Assembly: GCF_014200495.1 (NCBI RefSeq)
Contig: NZ_JACHBY010000001.1
Coordinates: forward strand, 1 to 64,000
Direction: 5' to 3'
DNA length: 64,000 bases
DNA from: Mucilaginibacter geliditolerans
GTDB taxonomy: Bacteria > Bacteroidota > Bacteroidia > Sphingobacteriales > Sphingobacteriaceae
Below the pieces are notes generated by a model. That model worked only from the letters and a program-made list of their open reading frames with translations. It ran no database searches and had not been told where the DNA came from. Below, piece by piece: positions 16,815 to 27,360 of this stretch. The position numbers and the translations under genes are program-made. Every line of letters begins with the position of its first letter. Position 1 is the first letter of the stretch.

Positions 16815-19800
16815 TTAATAGCTCTCTTTATGATTTTTAATATCTTGCGAAAACTGCGAGGGTGTTTTACCGAATTCCTTTTTAAAGGCTTTAGTAAAAT
16901 ACGATTGTGTTTGTATCCCTACCCGGTACATTACATCAGTTAGTAAAACATCTTCATGGGTGATAATATTAGCAGCCTTTTTTAATCTGAACGACCGTAC
17001 AAATTCACCGATTGAATAACCGGTGATGCCCTTTATTTTGTTGTATAATTTAGTTTTACTCATGCCCATTTCTTTACATATATAATCTACATCTAAATCA
17101 GAATTGCTAAGTTGTAATTCAATAAGGTTTATTAATTGATCTAGAAATTCCTTGTCATTTTCTGAATCTGTAATTTCCTGCGCCTCTAAAAAATAATTTT
17201 TCAGGTAGCGCTCCTTTAATATGCTTCGTTGCTCAAAAATATTTCTGATAGAAAGTAACAGCAGGTGAATACTTACCGGTTTTGGGAAATAGAGGTCGGC
17301 TCCGGAATCGGCTCCCTCTATTTTTGACTCAATGACATCCTTCGCTGAAAGTATGATAAACGGAATCTGGTTTGTTTTTTTATCCTTTTTTAACTCTTTG
17401 CAAAAGTCAATGCCATTCATTCTGGGCATCATTAAATCGCTGATGATGAGATCAGGCAATTCGGCTTTAGCGATGGCCAAAGCTGCAATGCCATCGCCAG
17501 CCTCAATTATTTGATAAAATTCTGCTAAACTATGACGAATAAAGTTTCGGAGTTCATCGTTGTCATCAACAATAAGAATTTTATACGTTTGGTTGTTGGT
17601 TTTTGTAATAGCGGGTTTACTTAACTCCTGTAATTCTTTATTTTCATTTTGATAAACAGATGCACTTAGGCTTTCTAATTGGATAGCCCTGTTTACTGAT
17701 TTTGAAACCCATGTTTCATTGGTTGAATAGTCGGTTTTATCAACCGGAAACATAACAACAAAGTCGCTGCCCACATTTTTTTCACTATTAACATATATAC
17801 TTCCTTTATGTAGGAGTGTAAGGCTTTTTACAAAAGCTAATCCTACGCCCGACCCCATATGTGCATCTGTAATTCTGTAATAGCGTTCAAATAAATGTTG
17901 TATAGAGTCATTTGATATTCCTATACCATTATCAGATACACGTATAAAAGCATACTTTTTACCCTTGAAATTAGCATTCACAGCAATTTGATGCTCATAT
18001 ACTGAGGTAAAGCCTGGTTCATTTTCATAAAGTTCAATAGTGATGCTTCCGCCATTTTTAGTGTACTTAAAAGCATTGTCCATCAAATTCAATATTATCT
18101 TTTCTATAATCTGGCGATCAAACCAGGTCTCACCTAAATCCTTATCTATTTTTAAATATAAATTTATCTGCTTTTGTAAAGCAAGACTTTTGAAGTCTTC
18201 TGCTATTTCAGCAATAAATATATTTAAGTTTCCGGGCATAACTTTTAGTCTAAATGCTCCCGTTTCTGCCTTTCTAAAATCCATCAGTTCATTAATTAAT
18301 AATAATAACCTGTTGGCATTACGGTGGATAGTTTCATAGTATTGATGAAATGTTAAACGATCGTCTTCCTTCATCATTTTTTCAACTGGGCCTAAAATAA
18401 GACTGAGTGGCGTTCTGAATTCGTGAGAGATATTGGTAAAAAACTGCAACTGTATATTGTGCATTTCCTCCCGCTTTTTTTCATCTATTTTTTTAAGATC
18501 GAGATTCTTTTTAAACAATAGTAAAAAATAAGCCGACGTAGAAAACAATACCAGCATCAAGAGTTTAAACCACCATGTTCCCCAAAATGGCGGGAGTATA
18601 TCAATGGCAACGGAAGTGAACTTATTATTCCATACGCCATCGTTGTTGGCGGCTTTTACGTAAAATGTATAATGGCCGGGGTCAAGATTAGTATAATTAG
18701 CATTACGTTCTGTACTATTATAATGCCATGCTTTATCAAAGCCATCTAATTTATAGGCATATTGGTTATTCTCTGGTGCTGTATAATTTAGCAGGGCAAA
18801 CTCAAATGAAATAGAAGATTGCTGGTAGTTTAAAACAAAATGACGGGTGAAACTAATATCCTTTTGCAAAGGAGAGTTTTTCTGGTTTGGTTGTATATTT
18901 TGGTTAAATATTTGAAAGCTTGTTATATAAACCGGAGCTATAAATTGATTTATTTTTATATCCTGCGGATAAAATTTATTAAAGCCATTGATGCCGCCAA
19001 AATACATTTCGCCATCTTTTGTTTTCATATACGATCCGGCTTCAAACTCAAGCCCCTGCAAACCATCGGCGATATTGTATTTTTTTAATGAATGATTATC
19101 CGGGTTTAATCTTGTTAGGCCATTTGAGGTAGATATCCATAAATTGTCTTCTTTGTCTTCGGTAATTCCTTTAATAAACTCTGATGATAAGCCGCCTTTA
19201 TCCGTAAACAAATCAAACCGGTTGGCATATTTATTAAATAAGTATAAACCTGCCTGGCCCACCCAAACCCGTCCTTTGCTATCCGTAAAAATAGTTCTGA
19301 TATCGGGTGTTTGTTCGGCACTAATAAAGTAATGTTTGAATTTCTTTTTGATAAGATTATAGCAATTGAGGCCGCCATCATCAGTGCCTATCCATACGTT
19401 CTTGTCTTTATCCTCATTTAAGGCGACAATGTTATTTCCGAATATGCTGGTTTCCTGCCGTAAATCGCTGGTTATTCGCCTAAAATGATGGGTTTTAAGG
19501 TCGAGAAGATTGAGGCCCCCATAATAAGTTGCCACCCAAAAATTCCCTTCACTATCATTTAAAGTTGCTTGCACATAGTTTGAACTGATGGAGTTTTTAT
19601 CGGCTGGATTATTTACAAAATGAACAAAAGTGTTATTAGTTCTGTTCATCAGGTCTAAACCACCTCCCCAGGTTCCTATCCATAAATTGTTATAATGATC
19701 TTCATTAATACTTAAAACAGCATCCGAACTAATGCTTTTGGTGTCATAAACATTATATTTAAAATGCTGAAAGGTATTGTTCGTGGTATTATATAAATTT

Positions 19801-21026
19801 AATCCACCTCCATCAGTACCTACCCATATATTATTTAAATGATCCTGACAAAATGATTTAACATCATTATAACTTAGGCTATTGATATCAGTTTGTTGTT
19901 GTACCAATTTAAATTTATCGGCTAATGGGGCATAAAAGTTAACGCCACCGCGATGTGTACCTATCCAAAGATTATTCTGATCATCTTCAAAAATAGCTGA
20001 TATGGTTTTTTGAGATAAACTGAGTGGATTGCCCGGCACATTTTTACAATGGATAAAGTTACTTGTAGTAGTGTTAAACAAATCAAGGCTTCCATTAATG
20101 CCGCCAGTCCATATCCTGTCTTGTTTATCAATAAATAAACTTCTTATCTGATCAGTGCTCAGGCTAAAAGGTTCTTTATCGTTGTGATGGAATTGTTTAA
20201 CAGTATTCCTGGTTAAATTAATTACAATGATGCCGTCATCAAGGGTTCCAAACCAAATGTTTCCTTGTTTATCGCCCTGTATTTTAGTTATAGAATAGTT
20301 GAGATGATAATCCGGATTACCTGCTAGTTTAAAAGTGTTTACAAAGGCGCCGGTTTTTTGGTTGTAAAAGCATATTCCTTTATCTGTTCCAATCCAGAGA
20401 TTTGCATTGCCATCTTCATACAAATCATTTATTTCATTATTCAGGAGGTTTGAGGGATAGCTTTTGTGGTATTGAAGCTGTTTAAATACATCATTTTTAG
20501 CATCATAATAATTAAGCCTGCCACTGGTTGTTCCAACCCATAATTTCCCCTCTTTATCACAATACAAACAATTTATTTCGCTGCCCGACAGGCTGTTTTT
20601 ATTCGAAGGATCATGTTTATATGTTGTAAACGTGTTTTTATAAGGATCAAATTTATTCAGTCCGTTTAAAGTGCCTATCCATATATTGTGCTGTGCATCC
20701 TCACAAATACATTTAATATAATTATCGCTTATGCTTTTTGTATTGTTTCTGTTGTTTCTGAATATCTTAATACTATAGCCATCGTACTGGTTTAATCCAT
20801 CCCTTGTGCCAAACCAAATATAGCCTCTGCTATCCTGAAAAATGCTTTCTACTGTATTTCCCGACAGGCCATCGGTGGTGGTAATATGTTTAAATTTTAA
20901 GTTCAGATTTTGGGCCATCAATGGTAATGGAGCCATTATTTTAAAACAAATAAGTATGAAAATCACACATAAGGATAATCTCCTAAATGCGCTGCAGTAA
21001 TGATTGCTAAAATATTTATAAACCAT
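16815..21026 (-). CDS. hybrid two-component system sensor/regulator (HTCS, 1403 aa)
   Basis: One polypeptide holds a whole two-component system. It has a signal/anchor segment, then a periplasmic two-bladed sensor made of propeller repeats (WIGT-type repeats such as GYIWFGTRDGLNQYD) to about 730. The Y_Y_Y domain spans about 745-805 and a membrane helix lies near 820 (WFKLLMLVLFSTSAYFLLLF). HisKA carries NISHEFRTPLSLILGP near 865, and the ATPase domain has DNAFKYTKNGG and GSGVGLAF. The receiver (about 1150-1270) has the phospho-acceptor Asp in IISDLMMP near 1194, and a C-terminal AraC HTH ends the protein. HTCS bind a PUL glycan product and activate the linked susC, here the divergent gene at 21348. 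All catalytic motifs look intact. Confidence 0.96.
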   Translation of the reverse strand: MVYKYFSNHYCSAFRRLSLCVIFILICFKIMAPLPLMAQNLNLKFKHITTTDGLSGNTVESIFQDSRGYIWFGTRDGLNQYDGYSIKIFRNNRNNTKSISDNYIKCICEDAQHNIWIGTLNGLNKFDPYKNTFTTYKHDPSNKNSLSGSEINCLYCDKEGKLWVGTTSGRLNYYDAKNDVFKQLQYHKSYPSNLLNNEINDLYEDGNANLWIGTDKGICFYNQKTGAFVNTFKLAGNPDYHLNYSITKIQGDKQGNIWFGTLDDGIIVINLTRNTVKQFHHNDKEPFSLSTDQIRSLFIDKQDRIWTGGINGSLDLFNTTTSNFIHCKNVPGNPLSLSQKTISAIFEDDQNNLWIGTHRGGVNFYAPLADKFKLVQQQTDINSLSYNDVKSFCQDHLNNIWVGTDGGGLNLYNTTNNTFQHFKYNVYDTKSISSDAVLSINEDHYNNLWIGTWGGGLDLMNRTNNTFVHFVNNPADKNSISSNYVQATLNDSEGNFWVATYYGGLNLLDLKTHHFRRITSDLRQETSIFGNNIVALNEDKDKNVWIGTDDGGLNCYNLIKKKFKHYFISAEQTPDIRTIFTDSKGRVWVGQAGLYLFNKYANRFDLFTDKGGLSSEFIKGITEDKEDNLWISTSNGLTRLNPDNHSLKKYNIADGLQGLEFEAGSYMKTKDGEMYFGGINGFNKFYPQDIKINQFIAPVYITSFQIFNQNIQPNQKNSPLQKDISFTRHFVLNYQQSSISFEFALLNYTAPENNQYAYKLDGFDKAWHYNSTERNANYTNLDPGHYTFYVKAANNDGVWNNKFTSVAIDILPPFWGTWWFKLLMLVLFSTSAYFLLLFKKNLDLKKIDEKKREEMHNIQLQFFTNISHEFRTPLSLILGPVEKMMKEDDRLTFHQYYETIHRNANRLLLLINELMDFRKAETGAFRLKVMPGNLNIFIAEIAEDFKSLALQKQINLYLKIDKDLGETWFDRQIIEKIILNLMDNAFKYTKNGGSITIELYENEPGFTSVYEHQIAVNANFKGKKYAFIRVSDNGIGISNDSIQHLFERYYRITDAHMGSGVGLAFVKSLTLLHKGSIYVNSEKNVGSDFVVMFPVDKTDYSTNETWVSKSVNRAIQLESLSASVYQNENKELQELSKPAITKTNNQTYKILIVDDNDELRNFIRHSLAEFYQIIEAGDGIAALAIAKAELPDLIISDLMMPRMNGIDFCKELKKDKKTNQIPFIILSAKDVIESKIEGADSGADLYFPKPVSIHLLLLSIRNIFEQRSILKERYLKNYFLEAQEITDSENDKEFLDQLINLIELQLSNSDLDVDYICKEMGMSKTKLYNKIKGITGYSIGEFVRSFRLKKAANIITHEDVLLTDVMYRVGIQTQSYFTKAFKKEFGKTPSQFSQDIKNHKESY

Positions 21027-21347
21027 TTTTTGGTTGTAGGTTGAATAATTGGTTTGTGGAAGTTCTTTAAGCTTCCATTCCTGGCTAATTTATAAATCCT
21101 TACTTAACAATAGGTTATGATAGGATAGGAAAATAATAAAATGACCAATCGGACTAAATAATTGACTGATTGAACAATTCGATTACGTTGAAATTGTCAG
21201 TTATTTGTTCAAGCCTAATTAACTGTACATTTTACATTTGATGTTTCAAATATAAATAAACTGTTAATACAGTAGCCACTTTGTCCTCAGCAAAATGGTG
21301 CCATTTTATAAACCAATTAAATTATTTAAACCATTAATCGATGAATT
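21027..21347. other. divergent control region between HTCS and susC of PUL 2
   Basis: 321 AT-rich bases containing the TACATTTG promoter box for susC, listed separately. Short related words (GATTGAACAATTCGAT, GTTGAAATTG) between 21165 and 21200 lie just upstream of the promoter and could be HTCS binding sites. This is suggestive only. Confidence 0.4.
21233..21240 (+). promoter_or_regulatory. -7 promoter box TACATTTG of susC (PUL 2)
   Basis: A full match to the Bacteroidota -7 consensus TAnnTTTG, 107 bases before the susC ATG, giving a leader of roughly 100 bases. A TTTG at 21204-21207 is a -33 candidate, with a slightly long 25-base spacer. Imperfect spacing fits an activator-dependent promoter. 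Confidence 0.5.
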
Positions 21348-24300
21348 ATGCGAAACTTTACTTTTACTTTTCATTTCTGGAGAAGATTCATGTTTTTGAT
21401 CTTTCTTGTAACCGGACTCCTTTCTTTGAAGGTACATGGTCAGGAAACAATAACTGTTTCGGGCACTATTAGTTCCAAGGATGAGGGAACCGTTATTCCG
21501 GGTGCAACCATTAAAATAAAAAACACCCCGAATGGAGTGGCATCCGACCTCACAGGTAAATACACTATACACGCGGCAAAGGGCGCTGTGATTGTTTTTA
21601 GTGCAGTAGGATATGAAAGTATCCAGGCTACAGTAACAGGCGCTTCGCTAAACGTATCACTGGCAACCAAACAAAATGGCCTGAACGAAGTGGTGGTTAT
21701 AGGTTATGGAACATCTACAAGAGCAAATCTTACAACAGCGGTTGTTAAAGTTGATCCTAAATCTATTCCTAAGGATGCAAATAACTCCGTGGAGGAATTG
21801 CTCTTTGGCAGGGCGGCCGGTTTGGACGTTCAGCAGTCGAGCACACAACCTGGTGGGGCTATTAACCTTTCCATACGCGGCCGCGGCGCCCCTTTGATCG
21901 TGGTAGATGGCGTTATATTTCCAAATGACGGGCTTGAACCGAGCGGAGGTAGTATAGATGCAGGCACAAATGGTGTTTCGCGCGGTGCATTAGCCGGTTT
22001 AAACCCCTCTGATATTGAATCTGTAGAGGTTTTAAAAGATGCGAGCGCAGCTATATATGGTGTTAACGCAGCCAATGGTGTTATTTTAATTACTACCAAA
22101 AAAGGCAAAGCCGGCAAAATAAATGTAACTTTTGATGGCAGCCATTCAGTTGTAAGCAATACAGGCTATTTAAAACCTTTAAATGCTACGCAATATGAAA
22201 CGCTTTTTAATACATTTCAAACCGACCAGTATTTAGGTGCCAATTTAATGGAACCTTATGGGTCAAAGGCACCATCAGGATTGCCAACACCAAAGTATTC
22301 GGCAGATCAGATAGCAAGCGCAGGTGTTGGTACTAACTGGCTCGATCAAATCTTTAGAACCGGGTATATTGACAATGATAACCTGAGTGTTAGTGGCGGC
22401 ACAGATAAAACCACTTACTATTTTTCAGGCGGTTACTTTAATCAGTTAGGTACCGTTCAGGGTTCAGCCTTAACAAAATATACCGGCAGGGTTAACCTAT
22501 CATTCAAGCTGGCAAAATTTGTTACTTTAAATACAAACTTTACAGGAAGCCAGAATGATTATCAAAACTCTTCATCGGGTGGCCAGAATGATGGGTCAGG
22601 CAGTCAGGGATTTGGTATTGTTCAGGCTGCTTTAGCTTTCCCGGCAAACATACCTGTTTATACAAATGGTGTACTTTCTCAATTTGGCACTACTTCAAAC
22701 CCGGTTGGGCTGCTGCAGGTGCAGGATCATACGCACTATCATTCTTTAAATACCAATATATCTGCAGATTTTAACCTGATACCGGATGCCTTAACCGGCC
22801 GGTTATTATTCGGTGATAATTATGAAACAGCAACACGCGACTTTTTTGTACCCGGTAGCGTGTTTTTTTATCAGCAATTCCTGTCAAGGGCTTCAATAAA
22901 TAATAATGATCGTGATAACCAAACTTTAGAAGCATCGTTAAGCTATAAAAAGAAAATAGCGAAATTTTTGAATATTGATCTGGTAGGTGGTGCAGGCCAG
23001 TATATCAGTAAATATAGTTCCTTTAACTCACAGGGAACCGGTGCCGAAGACGGGCTTACCACAACCAATCTTGGCGCCGAAACCGGAAATATAGCCATTA
23101 CATCAAACCAAACAGCAAATACAACCCGCTCCTATTTTGGCAGGGGCACATTCAATTTTCTTGATAGGTATATCATCTCCGCTTCTTTGCGTGATGACGG
23201 TTACAGCTTATTCTTCCCTAATAATAAATATGCGTTGTTCCCGGCTGTATCATTGGGATGGAAAATTAATGATGAATCGTTCTTCAAAAATGTAACCTTT
23301 GTTGATCTTTTAAAGCTTCGCGCCAGCATTGGTGTAACCGGCCAAACTATAGGATCGGCGGCATACGGCGGGTATTCCCCAAACTCGGATAATGTATACC
23401 TGGATGGAGGATCAGAATATGTTACGATATCGAGGTATGCAGTAGATAATCCCGATTTAACCTGGCAAAAAACAATTAATAAAAATATTGGCCTTGATTT
23501 TGGACTATTTAAAGACCGTATAACAGGTTCTGTTGACGTATTTAGGGACGATATCACCAATTTATTAAGCACAACGGCACCAACAGCGCCTTTGTCAGAG
23601 TTTTTTACCCAAACCATCAATGGTGCGCACCAGATCAGGCAGGGATACGATATCTCGCTGATGTCACATAACATCACAACAAAGGATTTTGACTGGAGCA
23701 CTGTTATCAATGCATCTCACTATTCATTCAAATGGGATACCCAATTTCCTTTTACTGTTTTGCAGGCCTATCAAGGTGTAAACGATCCGGTGGATGAATA
23801 TTATTATTTTAAGACCGATGGCTTATTAAAACCGGGCCAGGCGGTACCTGCGTCGCAGCCGACAACCGGCGGCGCTAATTTGCCGGGATCTCCAATTTTT
23901 GTTGACAAAAATCATGATGGCAAGCTAGATTATCATGACGTTTATAAAATAAATCCCGATCCTAAGTTCACACTTGGCTTTGGCAATAATTTCAGATATA
24001 AACAATTTGATTTAACAGTATTCTTTTACGGACAGTTTGGCGGCCACGCTACTAATTTAAACAACGCCTGGGGCGATCCTAATGCAATTGCTTCGGGTAG
24101 CCAGAATGGAACTACGCAAGCCTTTAATGTATACAGTTCAACCAATCCCAATGGAACAAGGCCGAGCGTAAATTATGTTGAAAGCGCTGTGGGCCTGCTG
24201 GTACCATCTGATATTAACCTTACCAGTACTGATTTTGTTCGCCTGCGTAATTTATCGTTTGGATATACCTTCAATTCGTCTGCTATAAACCGGTTTGCAA

Positions 24301-24455
24301 AATCTGTACGGGTATTTGTTGATGCACAGAATCTGTTTATCATAACCAATTATAAAGGCGCGGACCCTGAAGTGACCTACCAGGCTGTAAAAGGTGGTTA
24401 TGCCCCTTATCCGCCAACCAGAACCCTGTCAGTTGGCCTTAGAGCATCTTTTTAA
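21348..24455 (+). CDS. SusC/RagA-family TonB-dependent transporter of the galactan PUL (1035 aa)
   Basis: N-terminal signal segment (to VHGQE), then a carboxypeptidase-regulatory-like domain (TVSGTISSKDEGTVIPGATI; about 35-110). The TonB plug (about 115-235) contains LNEVVVIGYGTSTRANLTTA and PLIVVDGVIF, and the barrel ends in LRASF. The segment DKNHDGKLDYHDVYKI is a Ca-binding-like D-x-N-x-D-G loop, common in this family. It imports oligosaccharides with the SusD 30 bases downstream. The surrounding HTCS, GH53 and GH2 genes point to galacto-oligosaccharides. The first Met is the best start, since it gives a signal peptide with an Arg-rich n-region. Confidence 0.96.
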   Translation: MRNFTFTFHFWRRFMFLIFLVTGLLSLKVHGQETITVSGTISSKDEGTVIPGATIKIKNTPNGVASDLTGKYTIHAAKGAVIVFSAVGYESIQATVTGASLNVSLATKQNGLNEVVVIGYGTSTRANLTTAVVKVDPKSIPKDANNSVEELLFGRAAGLDVQQSSTQPGGAINLSIRGRGAPLIVVDGVIFPNDGLEPSGGSIDAGTNGVSRGALAGLNPSDIESVEVLKDASAAIYGVNAANGVILITTKKGKAGKINVTFDGSHSVVSNTGYLKPLNATQYETLFNTFQTDQYLGANLMEPYGSKAPSGLPTPKYSADQIASAGVGTNWLDQIFRTGYIDNDNLSVSGGTDKTTYYFSGGYFNQLGTVQGSALTKYTGRVNLSFKLAKFVTLNTNFTGSQNDYQNSSSGGQNDGSGSQGFGIVQAALAFPANIPVYTNGVLSQFGTTSNPVGLLQVQDHTHYHSLNTNISADFNLIPDALTGRLLFGDNYETATRDFFVPGSVFFYQQFLSRASINNNDRDNQTLEASLSYKKKIAKFLNIDLVGGAGQYISKYSSFNSQGTGAEDGLTTTNLGAETGNIAITSNQTANTTRSYFGRGTFNFLDRYIISASLRDDGYSLFFPNNKYALFPAVSLGWKINDESFFKNVTFVDLLKLRASIGVTGQTIGSAAYGGYSPNSDNVYLDGGSEYVTISRYAVDNPDLTWQKTINKNIGLDFGLFKDRITGSVDVFRDDITNLLSTTAPTAPLSEFFTQTINGAHQIRQGYDISLMSHNITTKDFDWSTVINASHYSFKWDTQFPFTVLQAYQGVNDPVDEYYYFKTDGLLKPGQAVPASQPTTGGANLPGSPIFVDKNHDGKLDYHDVYKINPDPKFTLGFGNNFRYKQFDLTVFFYGQFGGHATNLNNAWGDPNAIASGSQNGTTQAFNVYSSTNPNGTRPSVNYVESAVGLLVPSDINLTSTDFVRLRNLSFGYTFNSSAINRFAKSVRVFVDAQNLFIITNYKGADPEVTYQAVKGGYAPYPPTRTLSVGLRASF

Positions 24456-24485
24456 CCATTTGATGTAAATTAAAAAATTAGAATC

Positions 24486-25991
24486 ATGAAAAAAATATTG
24501 ATATATATATTAGCCACATCATTTATTGCAATAAGTGGCTGTAAAAAGCTGGACCCGCAGCTGTATGGGAGCTTAAACGCTGCCACTTTTCCTAAAACAG
24601 TTGCTGATTTTACGGCTTACACGATACAGGCATATGAGCCATTCCAGGCGAAATGGGGCTACCAGGACGGAGCTGCTTATCAACCTTGCTGGTTTAGCGC
24701 GCAGTATGGCCAAATAATGGAATTTGACTACGGTACTGATGAAATGAATACTTTTACCGGTTGGGGTGGCATATTTACACAATTTAGTGAGGCTGATTAT
24801 ACCCCGCTGATTAGCTTACCTGATGCTAATAATGACCACTTTGAAAAAACAAGGTTTATCAGCAGGTTAACGCAAATAATTGCCGATATCACAAACTCAA
24901 GCATTGACCAGGCAGACAAAGACGAATTTATTGCCGAAGCCAGGATGTCAAGGGGGTGGAATATGTATTACCTTTTGCAATTATACGGGCCGGTGCCTGT
25001 TATTATTAATCCGGCTTTACTGGGCACAAGTGCCGAAAGTAACCTTACCCGCCCGTCGCGCGCCGATTACCTGGCCGATATAGTGAGCGATCTGACCTTT
25101 GCAGCTGCTAATTTACCTGTGGCGCCAGCAAATTATGGCAGGTTTAATAAGGCATTGGCTTTAACCGTATTGATGCGTACTTACATGAATGAAAAGGATT
25201 TTACCGACGCGATTCCTGTTGGCAAACAAATTATGGGCATGGGCTACTCATTGGTTAATAATTATGCCAGTTTGTTTACAACCGCAACAGAGAAAAACTC
25301 AGAAACCATGTGGGCGGCTATATGCCTGCCGGGATCAGATGGGAAACCGGTTTCCTCAGGTTTTAATCCTTATGATTTTTATACCTACCCGGGCGACTAT
25401 GTTGGCAACGAGGTACAGTATGCATGGGGATATGCAGGTAATGCACCTTTTGCTGCAACCTGGACATTTTATAATTCCTTCGATCCTGCTGATAAAAGAC
25501 GCGCCTTGCTGATAGCAAGTTATACCAACAGGTCAGGCGTAACAGTTAACCAGGCTAGTGGCTTAACAGGCCCGGTAATAGCCAAATACCCCGATAATGA
25601 TGGGCCAAGCGGGTCATTTCAAGCAAATGACCTGCCACAGGCCAGGCTGGCTGATGTGATGCTCATGCTTGCCGAAGCGGAGAATCAGGTGAACGGGCCG
25701 ACTTCGGAATCCATCGATTATGTAAATCAGGTTAGAGCGGCTCACGGCGGGCTGGGAAGCGTTCCGGCTGCCGCAACTACTGACAAGGCATCGTTTGATG
25801 CGTGGATATTGAAAGAAGAGGGATGGGATCTTTATTTTGAAGGAGACCGGAAAATGGAGCTAATAAGACACGGGCAATACAACCAGGCATTACAATCTGT
25901 GGGTAAAACACCAACCAACTACCTGGAACCTGTTTCAAACTATAACCTGGCTGCCGGAAAAGGCACATTAACTCAAACGCCTGGTTATTAA
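24486..25991 (+). CDS. SusD/RagB-family glycan-binding lipoprotein of the galactan PUL (501 aa)
   Basis: SpII signal with lipobox ISGCKK, followed by a SusD-type chain. Typical landmarks are SRGWNMYYLLQLYGPVPVII near 155-175, QARLADVMLMLAEAENQVNG near 385, and EEGWDLYFEGDRKMELIRHG near the C-terminus, the usual 'E..WE...EG.R...L.R' signature. It should bind galactan fragments at the cell surface and hand them to SusC. The overlapping 107-, 69- and 67-aa frames are shadows. No truncation. Confidence 0.95.
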   Translation: MKKILIYILATSFIAISGCKKLDPQLYGSLNAATFPKTVADFTAYTIQAYEPFQAKWGYQDGAAYQPCWFSAQYGQIMEFDYGTDEMNTFTGWGGIFTQFSEADYTPLISLPDANNDHFEKTRFISRLTQIIADITNSSIDQADKDEFIAEARMSRGWNMYYLLQLYGPVPVIINPALLGTSAESNLTRPSRADYLADIVSDLTFAAANLPVAPANYGRFNKALALTVLMRTYMNEKDFTDAIPVGKQIMGMGYSLVNNYASLFTTATEKNSETMWAAICLPGSDGKPVSSGFNPYDFYTYPGDYVGNEVQYAWGYAGNAPFAATWTFYNSFDPADKRRALLIASYTNRSGVTVNQASGLTGPVIAKYPDNDGPSGSFQANDLPQARLADVMLMLAEAENQVNGPTSESIDYVNQVRAAHGGLGSVPAAATTDKASFDAWILKEEGWDLYFEGDRKMELIRHGQYNQALQSVGKTPTNYLEPVSNYNLAAGKGTLTQTPGY

Positions 25992-25999
25992 TACATATC

Positions 26000-26127
26000 C
26001 CCGGCATCAGTCAATAACATGGCTGATGCCGGGATTATTAAGCCTAATAGTGAAAAATATATTTCGGTTTTCAGCATTATCATGGTTTGTACCAAAGAGG
26101 ATAATACCCAAACCACCGGGTTTGGGG
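26000..26127 (+). promoter_or_regulatory. two hairpins between susD and the GH53 genes
   Basis: An 11-bp GC-rich stem (26000-26010 with 26023-26033, 12-nt loop) lies 9 bases after the susD stop. A second stem CCCAAACC / GGTTTGGG (26107-26114 with 26119-26126) follows, with a short T-tract after it. The first has no T-run. They may stabilise the susCD message or partly terminate it, so that transporter genes are expressed above the enzymes downstream. Confidence 0.5.
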
Positions 26128-26223
26128 CTTTTGATAATACAAATCCACTATAGCATTGGATGCTTTTGCAAACTGATCGGTAATACAAAATAGCCACAAT
26201 TTACTAACCAATTAAACAATATT

Positions 26224-27297
26224 ATGAAAAAAATTATCATTCTTTCATCAGCTTTATGGCTTTGTTTAGGCTTAAGTTGTACAAAAGAAGCTACACAAAA
26301 ACAAGTTACTCCAACTAAAACCAAGTCGGTGCTATCTGCTACTTCATTAGCTACCACTACAACGTTTGCATATGGCTCAGATGTAAGCTGGGTTACGCAA
26401 ATGGAAGCATCCAACTACAAGTTTTATAATAGCAGCGGTACGCAGCAAGACCTTTTTACAATTTTGAAGGGGCTGGGTATCACTTCTATCAGGTTACGTG
26501 TTTGGGTAAATCCATCTGCCGGATGGAATAATATAACGGATGTGGTGGCAAAGGCAAAAAGAGCTGCCGCTGCCGGAATGAATATCCTGATCGATTTTCA
26601 TTATAGCGATACCTGGGCAGATCCGGGTGATCAAACAAAACCGGCTGCCTGGACAAGTTACAGTACCAGCACCTTAATAAGTACGGTTTATAGCTACACT
26701 TATAGCGCGTTAAATACTTTAAAATCAAATGGTATAACCCCAACATGGGTGCAGGTAGGTAATGAAACCAGTGATGGTATGCTGTGGCAGGATGGGAGAG
26801 CCTCAGTATCGGCAACTAACTTTCAAAGCTTTGCAAGCATGGTGCTAAACGGTTATAATGCTGTGAAAGCAGTATTCCCATCGGCAAAGGTTATTGTACA
26901 TGTGGCTAATGGCTTTAACAATACTACCACCCGATGGATATTTGATGGGCTCAAAACTTATGGTGCCAAATGGGATGTTTGCGGGTTTTCTATTTATCCT
27001 ACAACAAGCAACTGGTCAACAATTGACAGTGAGTGTTTAACTAATATGAATGATATGGTTTCAAGGTACGGAAAACAGGTAATGATATGTGAAGCCGGCA
27101 TGGATGTTACAGCGCCAACTACCTGTAATGCTTTTTTAACCGATCTTATAGCTAAAGTTAAATCAGTATCAGGCGGTAATGGTTTAGGGTTGTTTTATTG
27201 GGAGCCCGAAGCCTATAATAGCTGGCAGGGATATAGCATGGGCGCATTTGATGCTACCGGTAAGCCAACCGTAGCCATGAATGCTTTTGCACATTAA
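26224..27297 (+). CDS. GH53 arabinogalactan endo-beta-1,4-galactanase, lipoprotein (357 aa)
   Basis: This lipoprotein signal (LGLSCTKEA) precedes a linker and a GH53 (alpha/beta)8 barrel from about residue 55. Hallmarks are SIRLRVWVNP, NILIDFHYSDTWADPGDQTK, the acid/base Glu in VQVGNETSDGMLW (about 180) and the nucleophile Glu in MICEAGM (about 286). The enzyme cleaves internal beta-1,4-galactosidic bonds in (arabino)galactan. As a lipoprotein after susCD it is probably the surface endo-enzyme that makes oligosaccharides for import. The acidic residue right after Cys could be part of a surface-export signal, which is inference. Confidence 0.94.
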   Translation: MKKIIILSSALWLCLGLSCTKEATQKQVTPTKTKSVLSATSLATTTTFAYGSDVSWVTQMEASNYKFYNSSGTQQDLFTILKGLGITSIRLRVWVNPSAGWNNITDVVAKAKRAAAAGMNILIDFHYSDTWADPGDQTKPAAWTSYSTSTLISTVYSYTYSALNTLKSNGITPTWVQVGNETSDGMLWQDGRASVSATNFQSFASMVLNGYNAVKAVFPSAKVIVHVANGFNNTTTRWIFDGLKTYGAKWDVCGFSIYPTTSNWSTIDSECLTNMNDMVSRYGKQVMICEAGMDVTAPTTCNAFLTDLIAKVKSVSGGNGLGLFYWEPEAYNSWQGYSMGAFDATGKPTVAMNAFAH

Positions 27298-27308
27298 TAA
27301 ATGAAAAT

Positions 27309-27343
27309 AAGTATGCAATATGTTGTGGGTCGCATACTTGTTT
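27309..27343 (+). terminator. weak terminator-like hairpin between the two GH53 genes
   Basis: AAGTATGC (27309-27316) pairs with GCATACTT (27332-27339) around a 15-nt loop, followed by GTTTTA. The short T-run suggests partial termination or mRNA stabilisation within the operon. Confidence 0.4.
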
Positions 27344-27360
27344 TATAGATTGAACTATAT

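Noticed and set aside
21830..22159. 109-aa minus ORF and similar ORFs inside susC of PUL 2
   Set aside because: Antisense shadows of a well-defined transporter gene.
26107..26130. Hairpin CCCAAACC/GGTTTGGG as a full terminator ahead of GH53
   Set aside because: T-tract is short and the enzymes downstream belong to the same PUL, so complete termination is unlikely. Kept as a possible attenuator.
26489..26815. 108-aa minus ORF rich in His, Tyr and Leu inside the GH53 gene
   Set aside because: Antisense to an unmistakable glycoside hydrolase; composition reflects the reverse of that reading frame.
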